From positions 124,001-188,000 of the forward strand of contig NZ_PXYL01000005.1 in assembly GCF_003012705.1 (NCBI RefSeq): a DNA stretch of 64,000 nucleotides, written 5' to 3'. The DNA is from Pseudaminobacter soli (ex Li et al. 2025) (GTDB lineage Bacteria; Pseudomonadota; Alphaproteobacteria; Rhizobiales; Rhizobiaceae). Made by a program: the position numbers and the translations under genes. Every line of letters begins with the position of its first letter. Position 1 is the stretch's first letter. Under the pieces are notes generated by a model that was not told the origin of the DNA, ran no database searches, and saw nothing but the letters and a program-made list of their open reading frames with translations. Positions 14,846 through 23,492 of this stretch are shown one piece after another.

Positions 14846-16084
14846 TCAGGCCGGCACCATCCCCTTCCCGCTCGCCAGCTGCTTCAGATGCTGCTGCCCT
14901 GCTGCAATGTCGGCTTCGCTCGGGCTCAGCCCGGCCGCCAGTAGCCGGCGCGCGATCATATGGTCGGACGGCTTGTTGATGGAGTCCACGGCCACGAGGC
15001 GCGCGCCCTGGAAATGAAAGACCGAGAAAGCGTTCTCCTCCGGATTGCCGGAGACCACGCAATGGTTGGCGTCGAGCGAGAGACCTGCTGTCTGCAGCTT
15101 CATGTCCCCCTGATCGGACCAGAACCATGCGACTTCGGCGTAAGCGTCGGAGCGTCCAAGGATGGAGCGCGCGACATGCTTTGCCTGGTCGGTCGCGTTC
15201 TGGACCGATTCCAGCCGCACGCGCCGGCCCACCTGATGATGGTCGTAGCTCACGCAATCGCCGATCGCGTAGACATGCGGCGCCGAGCTGCGCATGTGCC
15301 CGTCGACGACGACGCCGTTATCGACCAGCAGGCCGGCTTCCGCGGCGAGTTCGACATTGGGCACCGCGCCGATGCCCAGAACCACCATGTCGGCCTCGAA
15401 CTTGCGACCATCGGCAGTTGCGACCGCCTTTACACGCCCGCCCTCGCCTTCGATGACGGCAAGCTGCACACCGGTGAAGATGTCGATGCCGGCGGCACGG
15501 CTCCGCTTCTCGACATGGGCGGACACCATCGGCGCCACCGATCGCGCGAGCACGCGAGGGCCGGCCTCGATCAGCGTCGTGACCTTGCGCATTGCCAGGC
15601 AGCTATGCGCCATTTCCATGCCGATGAAGCCGCCACCGACGATGACTACGTTCAGCACCTCGGGCATCATTTCGCGGATGCGGCGCGCATCGTCCATGTT
15701 GCGCAGCGTGACGACGCCGTCGAGGTCGACGCCCGGCAGATCCGGAATTCGTGCCCGCGCGCCGGTCGCGAGAATAAGATGCGTCCAGTCGAGTTCCTGT
15801 CCATCGGCAAGCACGAGCCTGCGGTCGTCGAGGCGGATCTTCTCGACACGAGCGCCAAGCATCAGCTCGATTGCATTGTCGCGATAGACGGCTTCGGGGC
15901 GCAGCACGAGGCCGCCCGAGTCGGGGGATTTCAGGTAGGACTTGGAAAGCGGCGGCTTGTGATAAGGAAGATCCGTCTCGTCATTGATCAGGACGATATC
16001 CCCCGCGTAGCCTTCCTGACGAAGGCTGACCGCGGCCTGGGAGCCGGCGTGCCCCGCGCCGACGATGATGCATCTATCGCCCAT
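14846..16084 (-). CDS. FAD-dependent ferredoxin/rubredoxin reductase-like protein
   Basis: A 412-residue NAD(P)H:ferredoxin reductase of the putidaredoxin/BphA4 type, which passes electrons from NADH through FAD to a [2Fe-2S] ferredoxin. The FAD site GAGHAGSQAAVSLR begins near residue 8, a YHKPPLSKSYL segment follows, the NADH site VIVGGGFIGMEMA is central, and the second FAD motif is VYAIGDCVS; the C-terminal domain carries VAWFWSDQGDMKLQ. The putidaredoxin-type ferredoxin at 23493-23813 is the obvious partner. The ATG at 16084 follows a GGAGGGG site; longer upstream starts add non-homologous sequence. It precedes denD by about 100 bases, but the biochemistry fits the divergent island better. 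Confidence 0.88.
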   Translation of the reverse strand: MGDRCIIVGAGHAGSQAAVSLRQEGYAGDIVLINDETDLPYHKPPLSKSYLKSPDSGGLVLRPEAVYRDNAIELMLGARVEKIRLDDRRLVLADGQELDWTHLILATGARARIPDLPGVDLDGVVTLRNMDDARRIREMMPEVLNVVIVGGGFIGMEMAHSCLAMRKVTTLIEAGPRVLARSVAPMVSAHVEKRSRAAGIDIFTGVQLAVIEGEGGRVKAVATADGRKFEADMVVLGIGAVPNVELAAEAGLLVDNGVVVDGHMRSSAPHVYAIGDCVSYDHHQVGRRVRLESVQNATDQAKHVARSILGRSDAYAEVAWFWSDQGDMKLQTAGLSLDANHCVVSGNPEENAFSVFHFQGARLVAVDSINKPSDHMIARRLLAAGLSPSEADIAAGQQHLKQLASGKGMVPA

Positions 16085-16542
16085 GTCCCCTCCACATACT
16101 CCACCGTCCGACGCCAGTCGGCCGCGCCTTGCGCGATCGAAATGCTCTCGCAAGACAACTCCGCTCTCCGGTCCGCACGCGAAAAACGCGCGCAAAAACT
16201 CCCCCGACTCGAACGGCTCGCAATTTTGTTGCATATCTCCACAGGGATTTAAACAATTAGTTTGACCGATCGGTCAGATCGGTTAGTAGTACGCCGATGT
16301 CGCCGGCAGGTCCGGGCGAAATCGGGAGGGGATCAACGATGAGACGAGCGGGAAAACGCGTCACCGCGCATCACCTCAGCTCGCCTTTCGCCGGACTGTT
16401 CCGGACTTCCAGAATTTTCGCCGCCCTCGGCTGAGGGCGAAAAGGCAGCGCCTGGGATGGTTCGTGCATATCCATCCGGCGGATGCCTTCGCGGGCACTG
16501 ACGCGGCGACGCGCCACCGATCGAGAGGGAGGGATTGGCAAC
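16085..16542. other. Divergent control region between reductase and hydrolase operons
   Basis: No gene is seen in these 458 bases. The region separates the minus-strand reductase from the plus-strand catabolic operon and holds a RutR-like palindrome at 16262-16277. A GAGGGAGGG ribosome site for the next gene ends near 16532. An in-frame ATG at 16483 upstream of the hydrolase is not used because the extension has no resemblance to the family. Confidence 0.7.
16262..16277. promoter_or_regulatory. RutR-like operator palindrome
   Basis: TTGACCGATCGGTCAG contains a perfect 14-base palindrome (16263-16276). It matches the published E. coli RutR site TTGACCANNTGGTCAA in 11 of its 14 fixed positions, differing at the inner A/T pair and the last base. 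The only TetR-type regulator in the region (22726-23385) resembles RutR. It lies 178 bases upstream of the reductase start and 265 bases upstream of the hydrolase start, so it could control either or both transcripts. Confidence 0.65.
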
Positions 16543-17340
16543 GTGAAGAGATACTGGTCCGATTACACGAGCGAGGAATTTTCCCGGCTCGACCGCGAAA
16601 AGATCGTGGCGGTTCTGCCCGTCGGCGCCACCGAGCAGCACGGCCCTCATTTGCCGCTGTCGGTCGATGCGGCAATCGCCAGCGGCATTGTCGCGGCAAC
16701 GGTCGAGCGCCTGCCCGAATCGAGCAAGGCGCTGTTCCTCCCAACGCAGCCGATCGGCAAGAGCAATGAGCACGGCCGCTATCCCGGCACGCTGACGTTT
16801 TCGGCGCAGACCCTGATCGCCATGTGGTGCGAGATCGGCGACTGCGTGGCCGCCAGCGGCGTGAAGAAGCTTGTGCTTCTCAACAGCCATGGCGGGCAGA
16901 TCAGCACCATGGACATCGTCGCCCGCGAGCTGCGCATCAAGCACAACATGATGGTGTTTTCGGTCAACTGGTTCGGCCTGGGCATGCCGGAAGGCGTCTA
17001 CACCGACCATGAGATGCGCCACGGTATTCATGCCGGCGACATGGAAACCTCGGTCATGCTCGAGCTGCATCCCGACCTGGTCAACATGAGCAAGGCGCAG
17101 AATTTCGCCACGCTCACCGAGACCTTCGCCCGGGACTTCCAGCACATCTCGCTTTCCGGCGCCAAGCCCGGCTGGCAGATCCAGGACATCAATCCATTTG
17201 GCGCGGCCGGCAACGCCGCGGCGGCGACGGCCGAGAAGGGCCGCAAGACCATCGACTTCGCCGCCGACCGCCTTGTCGAACTCCTGGCCGAGGTCGAGCG
17301 CGCACCGCTGTCCTGGCTCGACAACAGCCCCGCCTGGTGA
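16543..17340 (+). CDS. Creatininase-family amidohydrolase
   Basis: A 265-residue protein of the creatinine amidohydrolase family, metal-dependent enzymes that open cyclic amides or cleave formamides. Metal-ligand motifs are visible: VGATEQHGPHLPLSVDA (Glu, His, Asp; about 29-45), NEHGRYPGTLT, LLNSHGGQ and HAGDMETSVM. True creatininase is possible but many family members act on other ring compounds. The GTG at 16543 is chosen because GAGGGAGGG precedes it and the family begins there. It is the first gene of an operon with an ABC importer, a second ring-hydrolase-type enzyme and an FAD oxidase, so a nitrogen heterocycle or lactam is the likely substrate. Confidence 0.88.
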   Translation: MKRYWSDYTSEEFSRLDREKIVAVLPVGATEQHGPHLPLSVDAAIASGIVAATVERLPESSKALFLPTQPIGKSNEHGRYPGTLTFSAQTLIAMWCEIGDCVAASGVKKLVLLNSHGGQISTMDIVARELRIKHNMMVFSVNWFGLGMPEGVYTDHEMRHGIHAGDMETSVMLELHPDLVNMSKAQNFATLTETFARDFQHISLSGAKPGWQIQDINPFGAAGNAAAATAEKGRKTIDFAADRLVELLAEVERAPLSWLDNSPAW

Positions 17341-17349
17341 GGTGAAAGA

Positions 17350-18159
17350 ATGAACATGGTCGCTACTCCTTCCGCGTCGGCGCAGCCGCTGATCGAGATC
17401 GAGAACGTCTACAAGCAATACGGCACCGGCGTCGTCGCGGTCCGCGACATGTCGCTGACCATCGAGCAAGGTCAGTTCGTCAGCTTCCTCGGACCCTCGG
17501 GCTGCGGCAAGAGCACAGCACTACGCATGATCGCCGGCCTCTCCGAGGTTTCGGCCGGCAAGATCCACGTCAACGGCCATGCGCCCGGCAATGGCAGCGG
17601 CCCGCACGACATCGGCTTCGTCTTCCAGGAGCCGACGCTGATGCCCTGGGCGACCGTGTTCGAAAACGTCTATCTGCCCCTGCGCCTGAGCGGCATGTCG
17701 CGCAAAGACGCCGCGCCGCGCATCGAGGAGGTGCTGGCGCAGGTGGGCTTGAGCAAGTTCGCCAAGGCCTATCCGCGCGAGCTGTCGGGCGGCATGAAGA
17801 TGCGCGTTTCCATCGCCCGCGCGCTGGTGACGCGCCCGCGCCTGCTCTTGATGGATGAGCCGTTCGCCGCACTCGACGAGATGACGCGCTTCAAGCTCAA
17901 CAACGACGTGTTGCGGCTGTGGCAGGAACATGGGCTGACGGTGATCTTCGTCACCCACAGCGTCTACGAGTCCGTCTACCTGTCGAACCGCGTGGTGGTA
18001 ATGGCTGCCCGGCCGGGCCGGGTCGTCGCCGACATTGCCGTCCCCGGCGCCTATCCGCGCGCGGAAAACTTCCGCACGACCAAGGAATACACCGACAGCT
18101 GCCAAATCGTGTCCGACGCGCTGAACGAGACGCTCGGCACCGACGACATCGATCATTGA
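17350..18159 (+). CDS. ABC transporter ATPase (nitrate/sulfonate/pyrimidine type)
   Basis: A 269-residue ATPase of the SsuB/TauB/ThiZ group. Walker A GPSGCGKST is near residue 49, Q-loop VFQEPTLMPWA near 97, signature LSGGMKMRVSIARAL near 145, Walker B LLLMDEPFAALD near 164, and the switch His in VTHSVYESVYLSNR. It powers uptake together with the permease next door and the binding protein at 21659. A good ribosome site (AGGTGAAAG) precedes the ATG, 9 bases after the hydrolase stop. Confidence 0.93.
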   Translation: MNMVATPSASAQPLIEIENVYKQYGTGVVAVRDMSLTIEQGQFVSFLGPSGCGKSTALRMIAGLSEVSAGKIHVNGHAPGNGSGPHDIGFVFQEPTLMPWATVFENVYLPLRLSGMSRKDAAPRIEEVLAQVGLSKFAKAYPRELSGGMKMRVSIARALVTRPRLLLMDEPFAALDEMTRFKLNNDVLRLWQEHGLTVIFVTHSVYESVYLSNRVVVMAARPGRVVADIAVPGAYPRAENFRTTKEYTDSCQIVSDALNETLGTDDIDH

Positions 18160-18169
18160 AGGCTTGGCC

Positions 18170-19003
18170 ATGAGCACCGAGACCCCCATCCTCAATTCAG
18201 AGCAGAACCGCCGCGCCCGCATCGAGCGGCGCAAGGCCGTCATCATGCCGACCCTGGCGATCGCGATTGCGCTTCTCGTCTGGGAAGGCCTGGTTCGCTA
18301 CTACGAGGTTCCGCACTACCTGATCCCGGCGCCCTCGTTGGTCGCCGAAACGCTCATCAAGGACGGCCCGTCGCTGATGAGCTCCATGCTCTTCACGATC
18401 AAGCTGACCATGCTGTCGCTCACATGCGCCATCGTCGGCGGCGTGCTCTTGGGCATGATCTTTGCGCTGTCGCGCACGGTCGAGATGAGCTTCTTCCCCT
18501 TCGCGGTCATCCTGCAGGTGACGCCGGTGGTGGCGATCGCGCCGCTGATCCTCATCTATGTGCGCGACACCTTCACCGCCCTCCTGATCTGCGCCTGGAT
18601 CGTCGCCTTCTTCCCGATCCTGTCGAACACGGTGATCGGCCTGCGCAGCGCCGACCACAATCTGCGCGACCTGTTCAAGCTCTATCAGGCAACGCCGCTG
18701 CAGCGCCTGCGCTATCTGCTGGCCCCGAGCGCCCTGCCCTATTTCATGGCAGCGCTGAAGATCGCCGGCGGCCTGTCGCTGATCGGCGCGGTGGTTGCCG
18801 AGTTCGTCGCCGGCACCGCCGGCCAGAGCACCGGCCTTGCCTCGCGTATCCTGGAATCGAGCTTCCGCAACGAGATCCCGCGCATGTTCGCCGCGCTGTT
18901 GCTGGTGTCGGTGCTGGGCATCGTGATCTTCCTGGCGACCAGCTGGCTGTCGCGCGCCGTCCTCGGCCGCTGGCACGAGAGCGAAATCCGTCGGGAGTCC
19001 TGA
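18170..19003 (+). CDS. ABC transporter permease (nitrate/sulfonate/pyrimidine type)
   Basis: A 277-residue inner-membrane permease with about six transmembrane helices, of the SsuC/TauC/ThiX type. The first helix is at about residues 25-45; the cytoplasmic loop that docks on the ATPase has the family pattern FKLYQATPLQRLRYLLAPSALPYFMAALK, with the EAA-type Gly replaced. The ATG at 18170 is preferred to a TTG 6 bases upstream. It sits between the ATPase and the amidohydrolase in one operon. Confidence 0.9.
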   Translation: MSTETPILNSEQNRRARIERRKAVIMPTLAIAIALLVWEGLVRYYEVPHYLIPAPSLVAETLIKDGPSLMSSMLFTIKLTMLSLTCAIVGGVLLGMIFALSRTVEMSFFPFAVILQVTPVVAIAPLILIYVRDTFTALLICAWIVAFFPILSNTVIGLRSADHNLRDLFKLYQATPLQRLRYLLAPSALPYFMAALKIAGGLSLIGAVVAEFVAGTAGQSTGLASRILESSFRNEIPRMFAALLLVSVLGIVIFLATSWLSRAVLGRWHESEIRRES

Positions 19004-19005
19004 GC

Positions 19006-20250
19006 GTGTCCGGCGGGAACGAAACGGTTCGCGACCACGCGATCGCATCGGAACAGCCCTTGCGGCTGTCCGGTGTGAGCCTGCCCGGCCAGCCAGGCCG
19101 CTATGATCTCGTCGTCGCAGGCGGCCGGATCGCCGATCTCGTTCCCTCCCGCGATACCAAGGGCGGCGTCGTCACGCCGCTCTTTGCCGACGTGCATGTG
19201 CACCTCGACAAGACCTACACCATTTCCCGCATCGGCGCGGAGGCGAACGCCCGGGTCGAGTGCCTGTTCGATGCGATTGCGCTGATGGAGCAGGATCGGC
19301 CGAACTGGACGGCGGCCGATATCCGCGCCCGCGCCAGCCTTGCGCTGGAAGCGGCCTATCGGCAGGGCGTCGGCGCCATGCGCACGCATATCGACTGGGT
19401 AACACCCGATGTGCCCGAAGCCTGGCCCGTGCTCGTAGAACTGCGGGACGAGTGGAAGGGTCGCATCGACCTCCAGCTGGCGGCACTGATCCATGGCGAC
19501 GTCGTGCCGGAGGCCGGCGCAGCAATCGCCGCGCGCGTGAAGCAGGACCAGGCCGTCTTCGGCGCTTTCTTCTATCGCAACGCGGATCTCGCGGCGAAAG
19601 TCGAGACGATGTTCACGCTGGCGGGCGCCCACGATCTCGACCTCGATTTCCATGTCGATGAAGGGCTCGATGTAGAGGCCGATGGCCTGTCGCTGATCAT
19701 CGAGGCAACGAGCCGCCACAGTATGGTAGGCCGCGTGCTGTGCGGCCACGCCTGCTCGCTGACGCTGCGCGCCGCCGACGAGCTGGAGCGCACTCTTGCG
19801 GCTGGGGCAAAAGCCGGCGTGGCGCTGGTTTCGCTGCCGACCACCAATCTCTATCTGCAGGACCGCGCGACCGGGCGCTCCCCGCGCCTGCGCGGCATCG
19901 CCCCGCTGAAGGAGGCGCGAAAGGCCGGCATGACGGTGATGCTCGCCTCCGACAATGTGCGCGACGCCTTCTATCCCTACGGCGATTACGACCCGCTTTC
20001 GGTCCTGCGGCTGGCGGCTCCCGCCGGCCATCTCGAGCCCGAAGACTGGCTCGACAGCATCACCACCCTGCCCGCGCGCTGGTGCACAAGCAGCATCGCA
20101 ACGCCCGTAGCGAAGGGCATGCCGGCAAACTTCGTCTGGCATGCCGCGAACGACCTCGGCGACATGATCAGCCGGCCTCAGGCACAGCGCATCGTCTATC
20201 GGGACGGCGAGCCGCTGCCGGCAAGCAACCAAGACTGGAGAAACGCATGA
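19006..20250 (+). CDS. Cytosine-deaminase-like amidohydrolase
   Basis: A 414-residue amidohydrolase-superfamily enzyme of the cytosine deaminase/N-acyl-ring hydrolase group. The metal-binding set is complete: HVHLDK at 64-69, a central MRTHIDW, FHVDEGLD with catalytic Glu, the metal His in LCGHACSL, and the catalytic Asp in MLASDNVRDAFYPYGDYDPL. HxHLDK rather than HxHxxR and the SDNVRD signature place it with CodA-type deaminases; the substrate is probably a pyrimidine-like or triazine-like ring, but this is inferred. The GTG start lies 2 bases after the permease stop, and the end overlaps the oxidase start (ATGA). Confidence 0.85.
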   Translation: MSGGNETVRDHAIASEQPLRLSGVSLPGQPGRYDLVVAGGRIADLVPSRDTKGGVVTPLFADVHVHLDKTYTISRIGAEANARVECLFDAIALMEQDRPNWTAADIRARASLALEAAYRQGVGAMRTHIDWVTPDVPEAWPVLVELRDEWKGRIDLQLAALIHGDVVPEAGAAIAARVKQDQAVFGAFFYRNADLAAKVETMFTLAGAHDLDLDFHVDEGLDVEADGLSLIIEATSRHSMVGRVLCGHACSLTLRAADELERTLAAGAKAGVALVSLPTTNLYLQDRATGRSPRLRGIAPLKEARKAGMTVMLASDNVRDAFYPYGDYDPLSVLRLAAPAGHLEPEDWLDSITTLPARWCTSSIATPVAKGMPANFVWHAANDLGDMISRPQAQRIVYRDGEPLPASNQDWRNA

Positions 20251-21629
20251 ACGTGGCCACCAAGCCAACGCGGGCCTATGACTGGGCGGCCTTCCGCGCC
20301 GAGATCGACGGTATCCGCGTCTATGACGATCCCAAGCAGGTGGAACTGCGCTCGCGCGACTATTTCTGGTACAGCCCGATCCTGAGCGAGGACATCGGCC
20401 ACTTCGTCGGCGATCTGGTGGTGATCCCGAAGGATCAGGACGAAGTCCGGCGCGTGGCGGCCGCGGCGGCGCGGCTGCGCATCCCCATCACCGTGCGCGG
20501 CGGCGGCACCGGCAATTACGGCCAGTGCGTGCCGCTCGAAGGCGGCATCATCCTCGACATGACCAAGATCGACCGGGTGCTTTCGATCGAGCCCGGACGG
20601 GTGCGCGTAGAAGCCGGCGCCCGCATTGCACGCCTGGACGACGCCGTGCGCGAGACCGGGCAGGAACTGCTCATGTACCCCTCGACGCGCCGCATCGCCA
20701 CCATCGGCGGCTTCTTCACCGGCGGCTCGGGCGGCATCGGCTCGCTGCGCCATGGCATGCTGCGCGACGACGGCAACATCTATTCGGTCAAGGTGATGAC
20801 GGTCGAGGAAGAGCCGCAGATCATCGAGCTGCACGGCCGCGACATCCAGAAGGTCCAGCACGCCTACGGCACCAACGGCATCGTGCTGGAGCTCGAGATC
20901 GGGCTCACCAAGTCGACCGACTGGGTCCACACCGCCGCACTCTTCGAAAGCTACGACGCCACGCTGCGCTTCTGCCTCAAGGCGCTGGAAGACAGCCTCG
21001 ACTGCTACCTTCTGACGACGGTCGACCGCCGCTTCGCGCGCTTCTACACCAAGTTCGGCGAACTCTTCCCCTCCGACCGCGACGCCGTCTTTGCGATGAT
21101 CGCGCCGGACGACATGGCCAAGTTCGAGGCCCTTGTTGCCGAATTCGGCGGCCGCGTTTCCTTCGCCATGACCAAGGAGGAGCTGCACGCCAAGGGCCTG
21201 CAGCCGGCTTACGAATGCGGCTGGAACCACACCACGCTGCAGGCACTCAAGGCCGAGCCCGGCTGGACCTACCTTCAGGTGGCCTATGCGCGCCCCTTCG
21301 ACCCCGAGGTCGTCCGTCGCCAGATGGAACGCTACGGCGACGAGCAGTACATGCACCATGAGATGGCGCGACTGGAGGGCGAGGTGCAGATCTTCGGCCT
21401 CCCGCTGGTGCGCTACCACAGCCGCGAAGACACCTACCGGGTCATCCGCGAACTCGAGCAGCTGGACGGCTGCGACATCTACGATCCGCACGCCTACACC
21501 ATCGAGGACGGCGGCATGAAGCAGATCGACACGGTGCAGATCGACTTCAAGAAACAAGCAGATCCTTTCGGCCTCCTCAATCCGGGGAAGACGCGAGGCT
21601 GGACGGCCGAGATGGTCGCCAAAGGCTGA
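20247..21629 (+). CDS. FAD-binding oxidase (PCMH type)
   Basis: A 460-residue flavin oxidase/dehydrogenase with the FAD-binding PCMH fold of the vanillyl-alcohol oxidase and glycolate oxidase subunit group. The pyrophosphate-binding stretch PITVRGGGTGNYGQCVPLEG is near residues 77-95, followed by ILDMTKIDRVLSI, ATIGGFFTGGSGGIGSLRHG and HAYGTNGIVLELEIGL. The C-terminus ends LLNPGKTRGW, as in many members (NPGK). The substrate is unknown. The ATG overlaps the amidohydrolase stop, so the enzyme belongs to the same catabolic unit and may oxidise the ring or a ring-opening product. Confidence 0.85.
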   Translation: MNVATKPTRAYDWAAFRAEIDGIRVYDDPKQVELRSRDYFWYSPILSEDIGHFVGDLVVIPKDQDEVRRVAAAAARLRIPITVRGGGTGNYGQCVPLEGGIILDMTKIDRVLSIEPGRVRVEAGARIARLDDAVRETGQELLMYPSTRRIATIGGFFTGGSGGIGSLRHGMLRDDGNIYSVKVMTVEEEPQIIELHGRDIQKVQHAYGTNGIVLELEIGLTKSTDWVHTAALFESYDATLRFCLKALEDSLDCYLLTTVDRRFARFYTKFGELFPSDRDAVFAMIAPDDMAKFEALVAEFGGRVSFAMTKEELHAKGLQPAYECGWNHTTLQALKAEPGWTYLQVAYARPFDPEVVRRQMERYGDEQYMHHEMARLEGEVQIFGLPLVRYHSREDTYRVIRELEQLDGCDIYDPHAYTIEDGGMKQIDTVQIDFKKQADPFGLLNPGKTRGWTAEMVAKG

Positions 21630-21658
21630 ACCTGAAATCAAATGGGAGAAAATTTCAG

Positions 21659-22669
21659 ATGAAGAACTTGCTCGGAGCGGCGATCGCCGCTCTTTCGCTG
21701 GCCATGTCGGCGCAGCTCGCGGACGCGGGCGACAAGGTGACTGTGGGAACCAACTGGCTCGCACAGGCCGGCCATGGCGGCTTCTATCAGGCGCTGGCAG
21801 ACGGCACCTATGAGAAATACGGCCTCGACGTCACCATCGAAATGGGCGGCCCGCAGGTCAACAACCGGCCGATGCTGGCGGCGGGACGGCTCGACTTCCT
21901 GCTGACGGGCAACCTGCTTTTGTCCTACCACAACGTCGCCAACAACATCCCGACCACGGTCGTGGCGGCCTTCTACCAGAAGGACCCGCAGGTGCTGATG
22001 GCGCATGAAGGCGCCTACAAGGACTTCAACGACCTCATCAACGCGCCGACCATCCTGCTGGCCAAGGACAGCCAGTACGGTTTCTTCCCGTGGCTGGTGC
22101 ACGACTTCGGCTTCAAGGACGAGCAGATCCGCCCCTATGGCTACAGCCTTGCCCAGTTCCTCGGCGACGAGAAGATGGTTCAGCAGGCCTATGCCACCGC
22201 CGAGCCGATCTATGCCGAGAAGCAGGGCGCGAAGGTCACGACCTATCTGCTCGCCGATCACGGCTACAGCACCTATGCCAACACCTTGGAAACCCGCCAG
22301 GAACTGATCGACAAGAACCCGGATCTTGTGCAGCGTTTTGTTGACGCGACAATCGTGGGTTGGAATAACTTCCTCTATGGCGATCACAGCAAGGCCTATG
22401 AGCTGATCCAGAAGGACAACCCGGACATGAGCGCCGAGACGCTCGACGGCGAGTTGGCGATGCTCAAGAAGCTGGAGCTGATCGACAGCGGGGACACTCT
22501 GGAAAAGGGCATCGGCGCCATCTCGATGGATCGGGTCAAGGATTTTTACGAACTGGCGGTCAAGGCCGGCATCGTGACCGGCGACAAGATCGACATTTCG
22601 AAGGTCGCCACCGACGCTTTTGTCAACAAGGGCGTTGGCCTCGACATCAAGAAGCAGTTGAATCCGTAA
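21659..22669 (+). CDS. ABC transporter substrate-binding protein (NMT1/ThiY-like)
   Basis: A 336-residue periplasmic binding protein with signal peptide (cleavage near residue 23, LADAG) and the NMT1/THI5-like fold used for nitrate, sulfonates, pyrimidine precursors and riboflavin. Typical segments are TNWLAQAGHGGFYQAL, YEKYGLDVTIEMGGPQ, and GRLDFLLTGNLLLS. Aromatic residues in the cleft (YGYSLAQF) suit a ring compound. It follows the oxidase gene and completes the importer started at 17350. Confidence 0.9.
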   Translation: MKNLLGAAIAALSLAMSAQLADAGDKVTVGTNWLAQAGHGGFYQALADGTYEKYGLDVTIEMGGPQVNNRPMLAAGRLDFLLTGNLLLSYHNVANNIPTTVVAAFYQKDPQVLMAHEGAYKDFNDLINAPTILLAKDSQYGFFPWLVHDFGFKDEQIRPYGYSLAQFLGDEKMVQQAYATAEPIYAEKQGAKVTTYLLADHGYSTYANTLETRQELIDKNPDLVQRFVDATIVGWNNFLYGDHSKAYELIQKDNPDMSAETLDGELAMLKKLELIDSGDTLEKGIGAISMDRVKDFYELAVKAGIVTGDKIDISKVATDAFVNKGVGLDIKKQLNP

Positions 22670-22685
22670 TCGATACAACAAGGAA

Positions 22686-22709
22686 GCGAGGGGCTCACCG
22701 GCCCCTCGC
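22686..22709 (+). terminator. GC hairpin after the binding-protein gene
   Basis: GCGAGGGGC at 22686-22694 pairs perfectly with GCCCCTCGC at 22701-22709 around a 6-base loop, 16 bases past the binding-protein stop. There is no T-run after it, so it may only partly terminate or stabilise the upstream message, lowering transcription into the regulator gene. Confidence 0.45.
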
Positions 22710-22725
22710 CGGAAACGATCTGGCG

Positions 22726-23385
22726 ATGAGTCAAGACAACGCAGAAACTCCAGAGAGTGGCGAGCTGAGCGCGCGCGAGAAGGTTCTCGACCGCCGCCGT
22801 CGCATACAGGCAGCCATCAGGGATGCGGCGATCGACGAGTTTGCGAGCAAGGGGCTGATAGGTGCCTCCACGCAGGCCATTGCCCAGCGCGCCGGCCTGA
22901 CCAAGCCGCAACTGCACTACTACATCTCCAGCAAGGAAGAACTCTACGAGGATATTCTCGTCTACATTCTGGACGAGTGGCAGGAGCTGTTCATCAGCGC
23001 CTCGACGGGCGACAACCCGGCTCAGATCATCCGCGCCTACATCCACAAGAAGCTGGAATACGGGCAGAAGAACCCCAAGGCGTCGCGGCTGTTCACCACC
23101 GAGATCGCCAATGGCGCGCCATTCCTCAGCCGGCACTGGGCAGAGTACCAGGCCTCGACCCAACAGGCGGTGAAGCTGATCCAGTCATGGGTCGACCAGG
23201 GGCTCATCCGACCCGTCGATCCGCTGCTGTTCCAGATGCACATCTGGGCCGTGACCCAGCATTATGCCGACTTCGAGGTCCAGATCCGCAGCTTCATGCA
23301 GCTGAGCGACAATGAGGAGCTCGACATGGTGCGCGTCGAGGAGGAGGTGACCGCCCTCTTCCTGCGCGCCTGCGGCCTGCAGTAA
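22726..23385 (+). CDS. TetR-family regulator, RutR-like
   Basis: A 219-residue TetR-type regulator. The DNA-binding domain spans about 25-75, with the helix-turn-helix STQAIAQRAGLTKPQLHYY and the following KEELYEDIL typical of the RutR/YcdC branch; the C-terminal ligand domain keeps RutR-like segments (SRLFTTEIANGAPFL, then MHIWAVTQHYADF). E. coli RutR senses uracil and controls pyrimidine use. This protein probably senses the island's substrate and acts at the palindrome at 16262-16277. It is transcribed with or just after the transporter operon. Confidence 0.88.
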   Translation: MSQDNAETPESGELSAREKVLDRRRRIQAAIRDAAIDEFASKGLIGASTQAIAQRAGLTKPQLHYYISSKEELYEDILVYILDEWQELFISASTGDNPAQIIRAYIHKKLEYGQKNPKASRLFTTEIANGAPFLSRHWAEYQASTQQAVKLIQSWVDQGLIRPVDPLLFQMHIWAVTQHYADFEVQIRSFMQLSDNEELDMVRVEEEVTALFLRACGLQ

Positions 23386-23492
23386 TCCGCTCTTCAACGA
23401 CGAAAGATCAACGCCCGGCCCCCAGCCCGGCGCCCCGACATACGCGGCCTAGCCGCCGCGACACGACAAACTGGAATTCGAAAGGCCCATCA

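Noticed and set aside
18739-20268. Long minus-strand frame opposite the amidohydrolase gene
   Set aside because: Composition is His/Arg/Gly-rich without family features; the plus-strand gene has complete metal-binding motifs.
20196-21764. Long minus-strand frame opposite the FAD oxidase gene
   Set aside because: Mirror of the third-codon GC bias of the real gene; no motifs.
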